From contig NC_033642.1 in NCBI RefSeq assembly GCF_001540865.1, positions 4,355,769-4,419,768 on the forward strand: a DNA stretch of 64,000 bases, given 5' to 3'. This DNA is from Ananas comosus. Taxonomy: Eukaryota; Streptophyta; Magnoliopsida; Poales; Bromeliaceae. The notes below the pieces were generated by a model. The model searched no databases. It saw only the letters and a program-made list of their open reading frames with translations, and was not told the DNA's origin. Of the stretch, positions 1-10,945 are shown in pieces (position 1 is the stretch's first letter; the number at the start of each line of letters is the position of its first letter). The translations under genes were made by a program, and so were the position numbers.

Positions 1-1052
1 AAGGCACGAACTCCCGCCAGCGCGGGGGAGCTCGCTACGCGAGACCTCAAAAACGTAGTGCACAACCTCATTTGGGCTCCTGCCAGAATCGCCCACTCAA
101 GGACGCTACTACCTGAATTACACTTCGTTCAAATTACTCCGCTTTGGGGGCCCAATCGGCACTCTAAATTCTTGTTCTTGTTTCTCGTTACTAATTTCTT
201 ATTTCTCATTTCTTGTTCGTGAACGTATTAGACGTATTAATACAACTCGTATAAACAGTGCGGGGCGACCGGTCTAGGCCCGTGCAGCTAGTCTGCGGCT
301 TGCCTGTCGTGGAGAGGACAGGCGGGTTCCGATTCGTTGGTCTAGTACATGTCAATTCGCGGGTCCCTTACGAATTTATTGTATGTACTAGCTTGTGCTA
401 CGTGTGTCCACGTTATGTAGATTCTCGTTCTTAGTGTTCATTGTATGTTCACTTTATTTCTCTCTATGTAGATCGATAATGTAAGTAAGTTGGAGTAAAA
501 AAGTATAACTAAATGTAAAAGTAGAAGGGTTTACTTATGTATAATAAGAGTATTATGTTTTACAGAAAGGTTTATGTATTCATTGAAGGTTTATGTAAAT
601 GTAGAGATACATGTGCTCCCATGAGATTACGTATTCCTTTCGATGATCGATGATCCCGCGACACGGGAATGGTGCCAGGAGACGGCCATGCGAGAGCATA
701 CATGGATATGGGGTTTTGGTGTGCCCCACTCTTGATATATTTATATCAAGGGTCACCCAAGCCGGCGGCTACGGCGGCCAAAAGGGTGATCCAGATTCGA
801 CCGTGTCTATCTGTCTATCTTTTCATCTATCTTTATGTAACGATGATATAGATGATACGGTAGTTTACGTTTCTTACGTACCTTGTAGTAGATCGTTATT
901 GGATGATAGTACGATCATACGAAGTTGTCATATTATTTATGTTGATGTTGTATCAATACGTCAGATGATACAGGTTAGTACCGTACTTACGTTAGGTGAA
1001 TACGATAAGTACAATGTTGAGTTAGCTGATCCGGTTGAACGGATTCTAGAGT

Positions 1053-1157
1053 TTAGAGTTTCCAGGATCTGTTTCTCGATGGGGCGAGGAACGGGCTGAG
1101 TTAGAGCTTCCAGGATCCGTTTCTCGATGGGGCGAGGAGCGGGCTGAGTTAGAGCGA
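1053..1157. repeat. 48-bp tandem duplication
   Basis: Two copies of a 48-bp unit, each containing ttccaggat, gtttctcgatggggcgagg and gggctgagttagag, lie head to tail with a few mismatches. They sit inside the family E block. Confidence 0.8.
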
Positions 1158-1169
1158 GATGATTCATGC

Positions 1170-1500
1170 TCGACGATGTATCATTACCTTATATGTGTAC
1201 GATGATACGGAGACATTAGTACCTTACGTACTTGTATCGTTACTATAAGATGATTAGTACTATGATACGAAGTTGTTGTTATCTTTACTCGATGATGTAT
1301 CACTACATAGATGTTGTACGATGATACAGAATGACAGTTGAGTTCCATACTTAAGTTTATACGATACGGTAAGTATAAGAAATGGGTTAGACGAACCTTT
1401 ACTCGATGATGTATCACTACATAGACGTGTACGATGATACGGAGTTATTAGGCTTACTTGCTCGATGATGTATCACGCAGCACGTTGATACGGAGCTATC
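1170..1500. repeat. Degenerate gatgatgtatcac / gatgatacgg repeats
   Basis: The words ctcgatgatgtatcac and gtacgatgatacgg alternate several times with variable spacers, giving a degenerate repeat within the family E block. No coding potential was recognised. Confidence 0.6.
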
Positions 1501-1811
1501 ATAGGTTAGAGTACCGATTGGACTTCCAACGGTGGGGCCCCAATTGGGGCTGAGTGAAAGTTAGAGTATCCACTCCTCTTAGACGTGAGCGTGTGGCTCT
1601 GGCAGACGCCCTGTTGATGCAGACGGGGATCACTTCATGAGGCCTCTGAGCACGAAGCAACCTCGCTGGTGGCTGTTCGTTCTTGTCTGATCACTCATAC
1701 TAGGTTAGGAGTGTTCTCCTATGGGATAGATGGTCCCAGTTACACGGAGACGACGTGTTATGGTTTACGTATTAGTTACGGAGTTTACGTGATTACGGTT
1801 TACGTATTACA

Positions 1812-3572
1812 GCTCATAGCAAGTATGATCGAATCCTTAACTCTAAGGATTATAAGTTCAATCATGTCATTACACTAACTCTAGTGTTCTTTACATCACT
1901 TTATGTTCCTAACTCTAGCAACTATTGTTCTTCGCTCTTTACATGTTCTTTTTGCCCCACTTTGCATTATTCTTTCATTCTTTATTCTTGATGCCACACT
2001 TTGCATTAACTTTAGCCATTGTCATTATCTTTACATCGCATTAATTCTTTGCCCCACACTAACTCTAGTGTTCTTTACTTTACATTATCAAATGCCACTC
2101 GATCTATGTCATATTGTGTCACTCTGTTCTTTTGCCTCACTTGGGTGTTCACATTTCCTCTCATGCATACATATAGGGTTTCACATTTATATAGGTTCTC
2201 AACCATCATTAAGCAAGATGTACTCACAATCATGCCACATCACATTCTTTTCGTTACTTTACCCTAAATGCATGCAACAATGTATATAACATATGCTCAA
2301 TTGAATGACACATTAGGCATAGAAGAAAGTTCAATGAGTTTGGAGAGCACCACCCACCTCGTAGGTTCACTTAGGTGCTCCGATGATTTTCTTGGGATTT
2401 TTAGACACCCGGTTCGCTACCTGCGGCAAAACGAAGCCCTATTAGGCCATTTTGCTCATAACTTTACATCGGCTTTTCGTAACGTTAATCCGAGCACACC
2501 AACGCGTCGGAAATACCCCCAATTAGGTTTTTAGAGGGTCAATTTCACTTTGAAATCCATACAAGCAAAAGCCCCAATTTGGGTGCCCTAGCTTCATAGC
2601 ATTTGAAAACCTAGGGTTTGATCTCATTGGGAAGCAAAAGAAGCTTCATTATACTCTAAATAGTCCATCTAAACCATTTCTAGCTCAATCAAAATCCTAG
2701 TTTGGATTCACCATGAGAGGTGTTGAAGCTCTCCTTCAAGCTTCACCTCTATACCAAACCATGGTTTTGATCTCTTAAAGAAACAAAAGAAAGCTTCAAA
2801 TCCTCTAAAAGTTCCATAAAAACCATTTCTAGGTTTACCCAAACCCTAGTTTGGGAGTTAACATGAAAAGGGGCAAAGCTTACCTCTAAACTTGCTCCTT
2901 TTTTGCACTAGAGAGGAAGAAGATGAAGTTGCTTCACTCCAATGGCTTCTTCTCCACCTTCTTTTTCTTCTTTTCCACTCCTTCTTGTCTTCTTCTTCTC
3001 CACCTTGTCTTCTAGAGAGAGAAAGAGAGAAGAGAGTGTGAGAGGGTGAGAAATGAGAGAAATATCTCATTTGCCCTCCTACTATACTCTATGGGTTGCA
3101 AAATTGCAGTTAAACCCCTCAACTTTTATCTTATTAAACTGCCTGGACTAGGCAGATTTCGCATGCGGGGACCGGTCTCCCCGATTAGGGACCGATTCCC
3201 GTAGCTCTCCTCTGCTGCAGCCAGGGCTCCCGCGCGATGCGACCGGTCTCTCTTTAGGGGACCGGTCTCTCGGGGACCGGTCTCTCCTTCAGGGACCGGT
3301 TCCCGAGAGCAGGTTTTCAGGGACTTAGCCAAATTTTTGGCTGTCTCATTTCTCACGCGTTCGGGGACCGGTCTCTCCCACCAGGGACCGGTCCCCGAGA
3401 GCTAAAATTCTGCAGTTTGCAGAATTTTGACCCTCTAGCTCTCGAAAACCTTCCGTAACACACTTTTACTCATTTTAACACCTCCGGACTTTCCGAAGTA
3501 TACCAACCTCGCACTTTGGTCAATTTGACTAAAGTTTGATATTTATTTGCCGAAGCTTTTCGGTATATTACA
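1812..3572 (-). mobile_element. Family D LTR, partial, antisense
   Basis: This is the reverse complement of the first ~1.77 kb of the solo LTR at 43786-46452. It ends cggtatattaca at 3572, matching the TGTAATATACCG start of that LTR. Its other end is replaced by the family E insertion at 1811. It contains the ACCGGT palindrome array (3160-3405) and a CT-rich tract (2900-3070). It was inserted into another family D LTR that continues at 3573; tagtg (3573-3577) is a candidate target duplication with no visible partner. Confidence 0.8.
3160..3405. promoter_or_regulatory. ACCGGT palindrome array in family D LTR
   Basis: About seven ACCGGT cores with palindromic flanks (ggggaccggtctc, gggaccggtcccc and variants) are packed into ~240 bp, roughly 170-410 bp from the LTR start. 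The same array recurs at the same relative position in the other LTR families here. A regulatory role is inference. Confidence 0.5.
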
Positions 3573-4739
3573 TAGTGTGTGTGGCATTAACGAGGATAAT
3601 GAGTACTAAAGTATTTGAACACTAGAGTTAGTGTGTGGCATTAAAGAGAACAAGTGTGGCATAAAGAACAATAAAGCTAGAGTTAGCAACAAATGTGGCA
3701 TAAAGAATACTAGAGTTAGTGTAATGACATGATTGAAAACAAAGAATGGAAAGAACTTGAGATTGAGACACAATGGCATACAATCTTAGAGCTAAGGGTC
3801 ATTTGTGCATAATTTCCTTATAGTTAAGGAACGGATTGAACTTGACATCCTTAGAGTTAAGGATTGGATCATACTCGCTATAAGTCCTTGCTCGAGAGCG
3901 GTAGCTTCCCCTCGAGCGATGCGCTCCGGAGTTTGTCATCACTGGGTTGGTGCTGTTCCCCAGAGGACGGTCCCCGTCGAGTCGTAGGGGTCTCCTTGAC
4001 GATTTGGGATTTTGAGTTGGTGAGTTAAAGCGGCAAAACCAACGGGTTAGCCATGAGATTGAACAAGAGATCAAAGAACTTGCATTCTTCATGAGTTTAT
4101 ATTGAGCATCCTTATTGATAGCTTTGTTCAGGCATATTAGTTGCATTCCTACAGTTGGTTACTTATCTGCTTATTTCTTTCTATTATGCCTGAGTTAGAC
4201 CTAGTGGGAAAGTTGGTGAGATTGGGGCCGAACCCACTGGGAACTTCGTTGTAGTTCTCACCCCACTATTTCCACAGAGCCGGGACCGAGCGAGCCGGCG
4301 AGCGACCGCGGTAAAGGTATCGCGCCGTAGACAGAGACCACCCAAGTCGGGTTTTCATATATTGCTAGTAGATGCATTCCCTTATATCATCTTTTGTATT
4401 TGATGATTAGAGATGTTAAAGAAAAGAATGTAATCTTTTATTTGAGGAAATGTCATGTAAAAAGAAATGATGAAAAGCAATGTAAAGGCAATGTGATAGT
4501 TGAATGCTTGTAAATGGTTAAAAGTTAATCATTTTATTTGTGAGTTGTTTAGTCTAATATTCTTTCACTCTGGCTATTGCTTACCCTCGTGTAAGCCATT
4601 ATGTATGTTTCCGCTTGTGCATTCTCTTTGCTTGAATTGTACATGTGTTGAGCCTTGGGCGGACAGGGGAAACTCTGTCCGTTCGGCGTCTGTTCGACGT
4701 GCCCGAGCCGGCCAAAGGGATCGATCCCGGGGCGTGACA
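3573..4739 (+). mobile_element. Family D LTR, 3' part, sense
   Basis: This matches the 3' portion of the solo LTR at 43786-46452. Shared blocks include the Leu/Ser-free region around 3840-3990, the stem-loop gaact...agttc at 4241-4257, the block ccgcggtaaaggtatcgcgcc, and the hairpin ggacag...ctgtcc at 4661-4680. It ends ggggcgtgaca at 4739. The 5' part was displaced leftwards by the antisense LTR ending at 3572. Confidence 0.8.
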
Positions 4740-5213
4740 GTGCGATATCTGCTTGAGCCATATACGAGATAATTTGTAGAAAGATGAGCAAATTGATAAG
4801 TCTAGAATCTCATCAATGAACAAATCCTCTCGGACTGCTGAAGTATATCTTCAGTGCGCAAGAAAAAAAATTACTATCTCCTCAAAAGATTGGCTTTGAT
4901 ACCATGTTGAAAATATCCAAATAGAAACAGTGAATTAAAAGAGGAGAAAAACTCTTTGTTCTTCTATGTTCTCCATTAACACTAATATATACATGATTCT
5001 TACATCCCAAAATGACAACTTGGCTAATCATAGAAATAAAATATTGTACAATCATATACATGGTAGAGTAGCACAAATTATGTTGTAGGATTTTCCTCAT
5101 ATGGAAGGTTGCAGGATCTTCTTCATATAGAAGGCATATAATATTCAGATGGAATGTCCAATCCCAATCAAAGAATAATATTTCTTCAATCAAGGAATAA
5201 TATTTCTTCAACA
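4740..5213 (-). mobile_element. Ty1/copia remnant: leader, PBS and one 309-bp LTR
   Basis: On the minus strand an LTR runs from 5213 (TGTTGAAG...) to 4905 (...TTCAACA). It is directly followed by TGGTATCAAAGCC at 4904-4892, which closely resembles the initiator-Met tRNA primer site (consensus TGGTATCAGAGC). Short LTR length and adjacent PBS fit Ty1/copia. Only ~150 bp of leader (4740-4891) remains before the family D LTR end at 4739. No gag-pol survives. Confidence 0.7.
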
Positions 5214-7010
5214 TAAATATTGATAAATTTTTATTTATTTATTTATTTTGAGAGAAGGTAGCATGCTATCGTTTCATTCAATTAGAAATGAACTCAGCTA
5301 CAAATTGAGGCAGCCTGGGCCTCGAAAAAAAAGGAAAAAGAAAAAAAAAACAAAGGAAAAGAAGATTAAATTCAAAAACGTTCCCACGAATCTCTGAGTA
5401 CTCGGATCTCCGTCAATAGACACCCCAACGCACGTTTTGATTTCTGAAAAATTATTCTATTACGCTCTAACCAAATTACCCACCACGTGGCAACGATGGT
5501 CGCCAGCTCTTTATCCCCCTGTGCACCCGTTTTGAGACAACACACTTTCCAAATCTCTGTTGAGGATCAATGATTATAAAGAAAGAGTTTATTGGGAAGC
5601 AATCCTTTTAGCATAGCCGTAGTGTGAAGGCAGCAAGAAAAGAGGTGGTCCATAGTCTCATTCTTATCTGGGCATAAAACACAATTTTCGTCCCCACTCC
5701 AACCTCTTTTTAGAAGGTTGTCGACGGTGAGCATCTTTTTTTTCCAACACTAGCCACATGAAAATCTTGATTTTGAGAGGGGATCTGATCTTCCACAAGC
5801 GTACCGTGCTTTCAACTCTAACTCCACCATCTATAAGGAAATTATAGGCTGATTTGACTGAGAACTTTTCTGAACGGGCCCACCTCCATCTTACGTCGTC
5901 TTGTGTATTACACAAAGAAAACGTAGAAATTGACTCCTTTAGAGTCAAAAGTTGATCGCTTTCAAGCTGAGAAGTAGGGGTGAACCCTGATAGGATCATA
6001 TTGAACCCTGATAGGATCATATGCCATTTCCAACCATTCCTTCCCCAACACTCTTTCACTCTGTAATTTTTGAATGTGATCTTCCCGAAGAAACACGGAT
6101 AAATAGTTCGTAGTGGCGCTCGTTCATACTAGATAGCAGTCCAGAAATTAACAATTTGACCATTCCCGATTGAGTAAGAAATGCCACCACATTAAAATAC
6201 CTCTCTGGTTGCTAGAACACTCCTCCACCATAAGGAATGTGGTTTGAACGAAATACCTTCCGCAAGCGGTCTCCGCCGTAGATAATATATTCCATATATT
6301 AATGCACCCCATAGATGATTCCTTTCAGATAAGAATCTCCACCACCATTTAGTCAATAGGGCTAAATTCATTGTCTCTAAGTCTTTTACCCCTAAACTGC
6401 CCTCATTTTTACTTAGGCATACATTTTTTTTTTTTTTTTTTTGAGAGATAGGTAGCACGCTACCCGCTTCGTTTATTTCATTTAGAAATAAACTTAGCTG
6501 AAAATATGAATCAACTAGGATTCGAACTTGGGACCTTGGGTACCAACCACCAAGCCCTTTGCCACTTGCGCAATGTACAAGACAGTGTCCCCCTATGGTG
6601 GTTGTTTTCCCTCGCTAAAAAAATGCCCTCCTCAAGGCTTCAAAGCAACGCAATACCCACTTGGGTGCCTTGAAGATCGAGAGGTAATATAATGGCAGGT
6701 TCGATAGCACCGAGTTCACAAGAACCAGCCTACCTAGTTGTGATAAAAGTTTAGCTTGCCACCTTTCGATCCGCCTCTCTATTTTGCCGATGACAGACCA
6801 CCAGTCCTCTTTTTTTAAGCGATCAGTTGTTAGTGGTAGACCGAGGTACCGAATTGGGAAAGATTCTAATTTACACCCAAGTAGGTTCGCCAATCTCCTG
6901 CCGAGTCGTTCATTTCGCCCCAAATAGAATAATTCTGACTTATGTCGGTTAATCTTTAATCCGGACGCCCACTCAAAAATTTGCCACAAGAAGAGAAGAT
7001 TTTATATCAC
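5214..7010 (-). pseudogene. LINE (L1-type) reverse transcriptase 3' half, 5'-truncated
   Basis: Three antisense reading segments belong to one L1-like ORF2. Positions 6989-6615 encode the end of the reverse transcriptase (SGLKINRHKSE, RYLGLPL and an IERRIERWQAKLLS region). Positions 6458-6192 continue with KNEGSLGVKDLETMN and KWWWRF. Positions 6059-5664 carry the C-terminal zf-RVT region with the KSAYNFL motif and end near a WGRKLCF motif. Stops, frameshifts and a SINE between 6424 and ~6570 interrupt it. The 3' UTR runs to ~5240 and ends in a TTTA-rich tail. The 5' half (endonuclease and RT core) is absent, as expected of a 5'-truncated LINE insertion. It is non-functional. Confidence 0.85.
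6424..6570 (-). mobile_element. tRNA-derived SINE inserted in the LINE ORF
   Basis: The plus strand starts with poly-T and then gagagataggtagcacgctacc. The minus strand shows a tRNA-like head with a B-box-like AGTTCGAATCC and ends in gctacctatctctc plus poly-A. It splits the LINE frame between GGHCLV and VCLSKNEG coding. A second copy is at 7223-7360. Confidence 0.65.
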
Positions 7011-7222
7011 TTTTACGTCAATAATTTTATCAATATTTAATTAACTAAATTAGATTGTGAAATCTAATTGAAATGATTCAGAAAGTTTGAGTCAGAAATT
7101 ACAACAAATTAAAATTTTAGCATCAAAGTATCACGTGTCTCATAGTTTGAAGACCCCTTTTTTTGACTTCTCGTCAACTTGCAAAATCAATATTAGCTTA
7201 TCAGCGTTAATTTTGCCAATTG

Positions 7223-7360
7223 TTTTTTTTTTTTTTGAGAGATAGGTAGCATGCTATCCATTTCATTTATTTCATTAGAAATAAACTTAGCTAGAAATGT
7301 GAATCAACTAGAATTCAAACTTGGGACCTCAGGTACCAACCACCAAGCCCTTTGCCAATT
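7223..7360 (-). mobile_element. tRNA-derived SINE, second copy with target-site duplication
   Basis: Same layout as the copy at 6424: poly-T at the left, gagagataggtagcatgctatcc, then a degraded B-box (rc of gaattcaaacttgg). It is flanked by direct repeats gccaattg at 7215-7222 and 7361-7368, consistent with an 8-bp or slightly longer target-site duplication. Confidence 0.7.
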
Positions 7361-7372
7361 GCCAATTGTTGG

Positions 7373-7939
7373 TTCCACATTGCTGAGCTTTCAGTTGTTT
7401 GTGCCAGCCAAGTGTTTTACATTCCATTTATTCTAATGACCTGTTTTGCTGTGGAGCTTCTGCACGAGACCTATTTGGAAGCAAAGTAAAAACTCGTAGC
7501 CTTTTTATTGTAATCCCCTGAAATCCCTTTTAATATTTGCCATGGCAGCTTCAATTGCAGCTTTTTATATTTTGGATAGCAAAATGTCGTTTTTACTTTC
7601 TAACAGTATTTTATTTGAATAGCATGGAATCAAAATTAATTCTAAATTTTCTAAGATGTTGGCATATTGGCTCAGCTGCTCTCCACCTATATTTTTTTTA
7701 CTAGTCTTCTTGGGCTTATGCTAACTCGCCATCTTATATTTTTCATTATATTTTTTGTCTGATTATCCTTTGGCTTGAGACTTGGAATTGACTTGAAAAA
7801 AAATATATAAGTTCAACAGTTTAACAAAATTTTGTCTGTAGGAAACCTATTAATCTCTTTCTAAGCAATCTCTTAAACGGACGGTTGATGAGTAGCCTAA
7901 TTTATACCCTAACTAGCGACCAAAATGCTGCGGGAATTT
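7373..7939. other. AT-rich intergenic sequence, nothing recognised
   Basis: There is no convincing ORF, RNA gene or terminal repeat between the SINE and the foldback element. Likewise 7011-7214 is plain AT-rich DNA. Confidence 0.6.
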
Positions 7940-8243
7940 GCTATGTATTGGGACTCATAGAAAGTATAAAATAGAAGTTGATCTATTTAATAATCATAAT
8001 ATTTTGATAAATGTTATTTTTTTTGTGTGATATCTAATTTTACAATCAATTTTATATAACTAATTTGGAATAAGATTATATAGAAAAGTTATATGAAATG
8101 GATGTTAAGGGTCCTTAGGGAGGTTTTGCTGTATCTAAATCCGCATTGCTCAAGGATTTGATATAGCTAGTCTCTGAAATGTATTCGACCTATTAGGTTA
8201 AGCATATTGTAGATGAGGTTGAGTTTTTAATATCAACTGATTA

Positions 8244-8836
8244 GGGATTTTTTATAAAATGACCCTCTAAAAACTCAAAATTGGCAAAATGGCCCTGTCA
8301 AAATTTTATTTGTAAAACTAATCCTCCTTTCGCCACGTGGGCGCAACGTCAGGATTTCTCACAAAGACGGTGAATCGTTTACCGTCTTTGTAATATTTAT
8401 TGTGAAAGCGGTGAATGGTTCATCGCCTTCCGAAGGCGGTGAACCATTCACCGCCTTTAGTGCAAAATCCCAAGGCCGCCGTTCCTGTGCCCTCGAGAAG
8501 ACAGGGAACGATTCACCGTCTTCTCCCGCCTTATGAAGACGGTGAACGATTCACCGTCTTATCAAGGACACCATATTCTGGACTTGAAAAGATTTTCGCA
8601 TCAGAGTAGGGATTTGTACTAAAAACGGTGAATGGTTCACCGCCTTTTGAAGCCGGTAAACCATTCACTGCCTTCACAACAAATATAACAAAGACGGTGA
8701 ACGATTCACCGTCTTTTTGAGGAATCCCTGACGTGACGCCCACGTGGCGAAAGTAGGGTTAGTTTTATAAATAAAATTTTGGTAGGATTATTTTGCCAAA
8801 TTCAAATTTTTAGAGGGTCATTTTATAAAAAAGCCC
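8244..8836. mobile_element. 593-bp TIR element (MITE), copy 1, with 8-bp TSD
   Basis: The left edge gggattttttataaaatgac and the right edge gtcattttataaaaaagccc are inverted repeats that extend inward ~150 bp, through caaaattttatttgtaaaact and the tttcgccacgtgggcg block. Both sides are flanked by actgatta (8236-8243 and 8837-8844). An 8-bp duplication with a GGG start is compatible with Mutator-like or hAT MITEs. Copy 2 is at 15928-16499. Confidence 0.75.
8360..8720. repeat. Array of GGTGAA(C)nnTTCACC palindromes
   Basis: At least six near-perfect palindromes of two flavours lie in the MITE centre: ggcggtgaaccattcaccgcc-like and gacggtgaacgattcaccgtc-like. Some are split into half sites. Each can fold alone, and the half sites pair with one another. 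The array is repeated in the copy at 16045-16380. Confidence 0.8.
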
Positions 8837-9154
8837 ACTGATTACTCTCCGTTTAGATTCCATATGGAAAAGTCTACCTGTACTCCTATAGGAAGGTGTA
8901 TATCCTACAACTATCAGATCCAATGGCTGATATTAACCCAGATATTAGACCCACTAGCAAAGTACCTCCCTAAGGACCCTTAACACCCATTTCATATAAC
9001 TTCTCGATATAAGCTAACTCCAAATTAGTTATATAAAACTGATTCTAAAATTAGATATCACACAAAAAAAATAACATCTAGCAAAATATCTATGATTATT
9101 AAATAGATCAACTCTCGATTCCACACTTTCTATCACTCCCAATACATAGCCTCT

Positions 9155-10945
9155 CGTCATCTCGCGCTCTCCCCTTTCTCTTTCTCTCGCTTTTGCTCGC
9201 AGGGCACTCCACTCCATCGGGCAGAAGTTCGGCAGCGCTCGTTCCACACATCTCGTGTCCGAAGCCGTCTCGAAGGTGTCTCTCGGCCTCGCCTTTCTCC
9301 ATTGGTAGGAGGTCGCCTCTCAACTGCTCCCCTGTCCATCCCAGTACCTGTGACGCATTCCTTCAGTCGTGAGCGTCCGAAATTGGGAACGATTTCGGAG
9401 CTAATTCGGCCACAACCGAAACAGATGATTCAACTCAAACAGGGCATTTTTTTAAAATTTCTATAATCTTTTATTTTCAATTTTTAATTTAATACAAAAT
9501 GTATATTTTGAGGGTTTAGGGTTGCAGCTGCGGATTGTCTTTGCGTGCTCCCGATTTCGTCACCGAATAGGTGATTAATTTTATTTTAGCACACTGGTGG
9601 TATATTTGATGGTATATTATATTTTATGTTGCATTTTTAAGAATAAAGAATTTATGATTAGGATTAGGGTTTAGGGTTTACAATGTTCTATTATGCCAGT
9701 TGATAAGAGTGTTCACAATCCATTGAGTGTGAATTCTATTATGCAAGCTTGTGGTTTAGAATGTTCTATTAGGCCAGCTGATAGGAATATTCACAATCCA
9801 TGTGACAGTGAGCAGTTCTATTAGGGTTTAGGGTTTAGAATGTTCCTTTTTTATGGTTCCGAACATATATGAGTTGCAATCGTACCCTCTTATGGCATAA
9901 TATAACAATCCTAGGGCATAATAGAACACTCCTATCAGCTGGCAGGATTATGAACACTTTGATCTAATAATAGAATAGATGTAAAGGTTAATAGAACACT
10001 CTTAATAAGTTTATAGTTGTGAACACTGTTTTAGAATTTAGAAACATTTTATGCCATAATAGAACTGTTGTAAAGGGTAATAGAACAGTCTAAATAGGTT
10101 TATAATTGTGAACATTATTTTATGATTTAGAATACTTTTATGCCATAATAGAACAGTTATAACGAATAATAGAACACTTTTAAGGTGTTTATGGTTGTGA
10201 ACACTCTTAACAGTTGTATATATTATTTTTGCACTTAATAGATGCTCTATTATCCACAGCATTTATTCACAGCATTTAGATGTTCGCATTCAACGAAACA
10301 AAAATTGTATTAAGATGAGATTGTTCTATTATGTTATAATAATGTATGTAAATTCTATTATGCAAGCTTGTGGTTTAGAATGTTCTATTAGGCCAGCTGA
10401 TAGAAGTGTTCACAATCCAGCAAATATAATATACCAGCAAATATATTTGCTGATAGAAGTGTTCTCTCGCTCGCTCGCTCGCTCGCAGATCACTCCATCG
10501 GGCGGTGTTCGGCAGGGAAGGCGGTCGATAGAAGCTCCTGTCCCAAGCCGTCTCGTAGGTGTCTCTCGTCCTCGCCTCTCTCCATTGGTAGGAGGTAGGA
10601 GGTCGCGTCTCAACTGCTCCACTGTCCATCCCAGTACCTGTGACGCATTCTTTCAGTCGTGGGCGTCTGAAATTGGGAACGATTTCGGAGCTAATTCGGC
10701 CACAACCGAACAGAGAATTCTACTCAAACAGGGGATATTTTTGAATTTCTATAATCTTTTATTTCTAATTTTAAATTTAATATAGAATTTATATTTTGAG
10801 GGTTTAGGGTTGCAGCTAGGGTTCTTCTGTGCGTGCTGCGGATTTTCTCACCGACTAGCTGATTCATTTTATTTAGGGTTTACTCAGCTGGTATATTACA
10901 TTATTTGTTGCATTTGTAAAAATAAAGCATTTATGATTTTAGTGT
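9155..10945. repeat. ~500-bp direct duplication of a GC-rich leader-like block
   Basis: Positions 9155-9670 and 10455-10940 are two diverged copies of one block. Shared words include actccatcgggc, ctctccattggtaggaggtcg, cccagtacctgtgacgcattc, ttgggaacgatttcggagctaattcggccacaaccgaa and gagggtttagggttgcagct. The block resembles a 5' leader with a TTTAGGG-rich tail and lies upstream of the mobile-domain pseudogene. No protein was recognised in it. Confidence 0.7.
9690..10450. repeat. Minisatellite, first stretch
   Basis: Degenerate repeats of atagaacactc, taatagctttatggttgtgaacac and ttatgccataatagaacagttgtaaagg, on a period of very roughly 50-70 bp, lie between the two leader-like blocks. Confidence 0.65.

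Larger units (their letters stand above)
1..1811 (-). mobile_element. Partial LTR-type repeat, family E
   Basis: The block ends at 1811 with tacgtattaca. Read on the minus strand it would therefore begin TGTAAT, the usual TG...CA edge of an LTR. At 1812 the sequence switches abruptly to the interior of a family D LTR (compare 43786-46452), so this block was inserted there. Candidate target duplication gctca is at 1812-1816; its partner lies outside the window. The block is rich in tacgta and gatgatac words and has no ORF with a recognisable domain. Family assignment is inference. Confidence 0.5.
7940..9150. mobile_element. Foldback-type element with ~185-bp terminal inverted repeats
   Basis: The left arm 7940-~8125 (from gctatgtattggga through agttgatctatttaataatc to ttaagggtccttagggagg) is matched in reverse complement by ~8962-9150 with moderate mismatches. 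Long imperfect inverted repeats around a short centre fit a foldback or Mutator-like non-autonomous DNA transposon. The centre contains the separate TIR element at 8244-8836. No clear target-site duplication was found for this outer element, and it carries no transposase. Confidence 0.65.

Noticed and set aside
2019..2534. Open frames of 80-130 residues in both D LTR copies (also 44833-45482)
   Set aside because: They lie in LTR sequence, are Cys/Phe/Leu-rich from AT-rich DNA, and have no domain. Presence in two LTR copies reflects common descent, not coding.
5660..6990. LINE fragments as a host gene
   Set aside because: The motifs are those of L1-type ORF2, frames are broken, and the order fits a 5'-truncated insertion.
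8415..8743. Short frames with repeated VNHSP / GEPFTVF motifs
   Set aside because: They arise from the palindrome modules of the MITE on both strands.
9655..9845. ttagggtttaggg runs that resemble plant telomere repeat
   Set aside because: Only two or three TTTAGGG units at each site, within a degenerate leader/minisatellite. Too few for an interstitial telomere tract.
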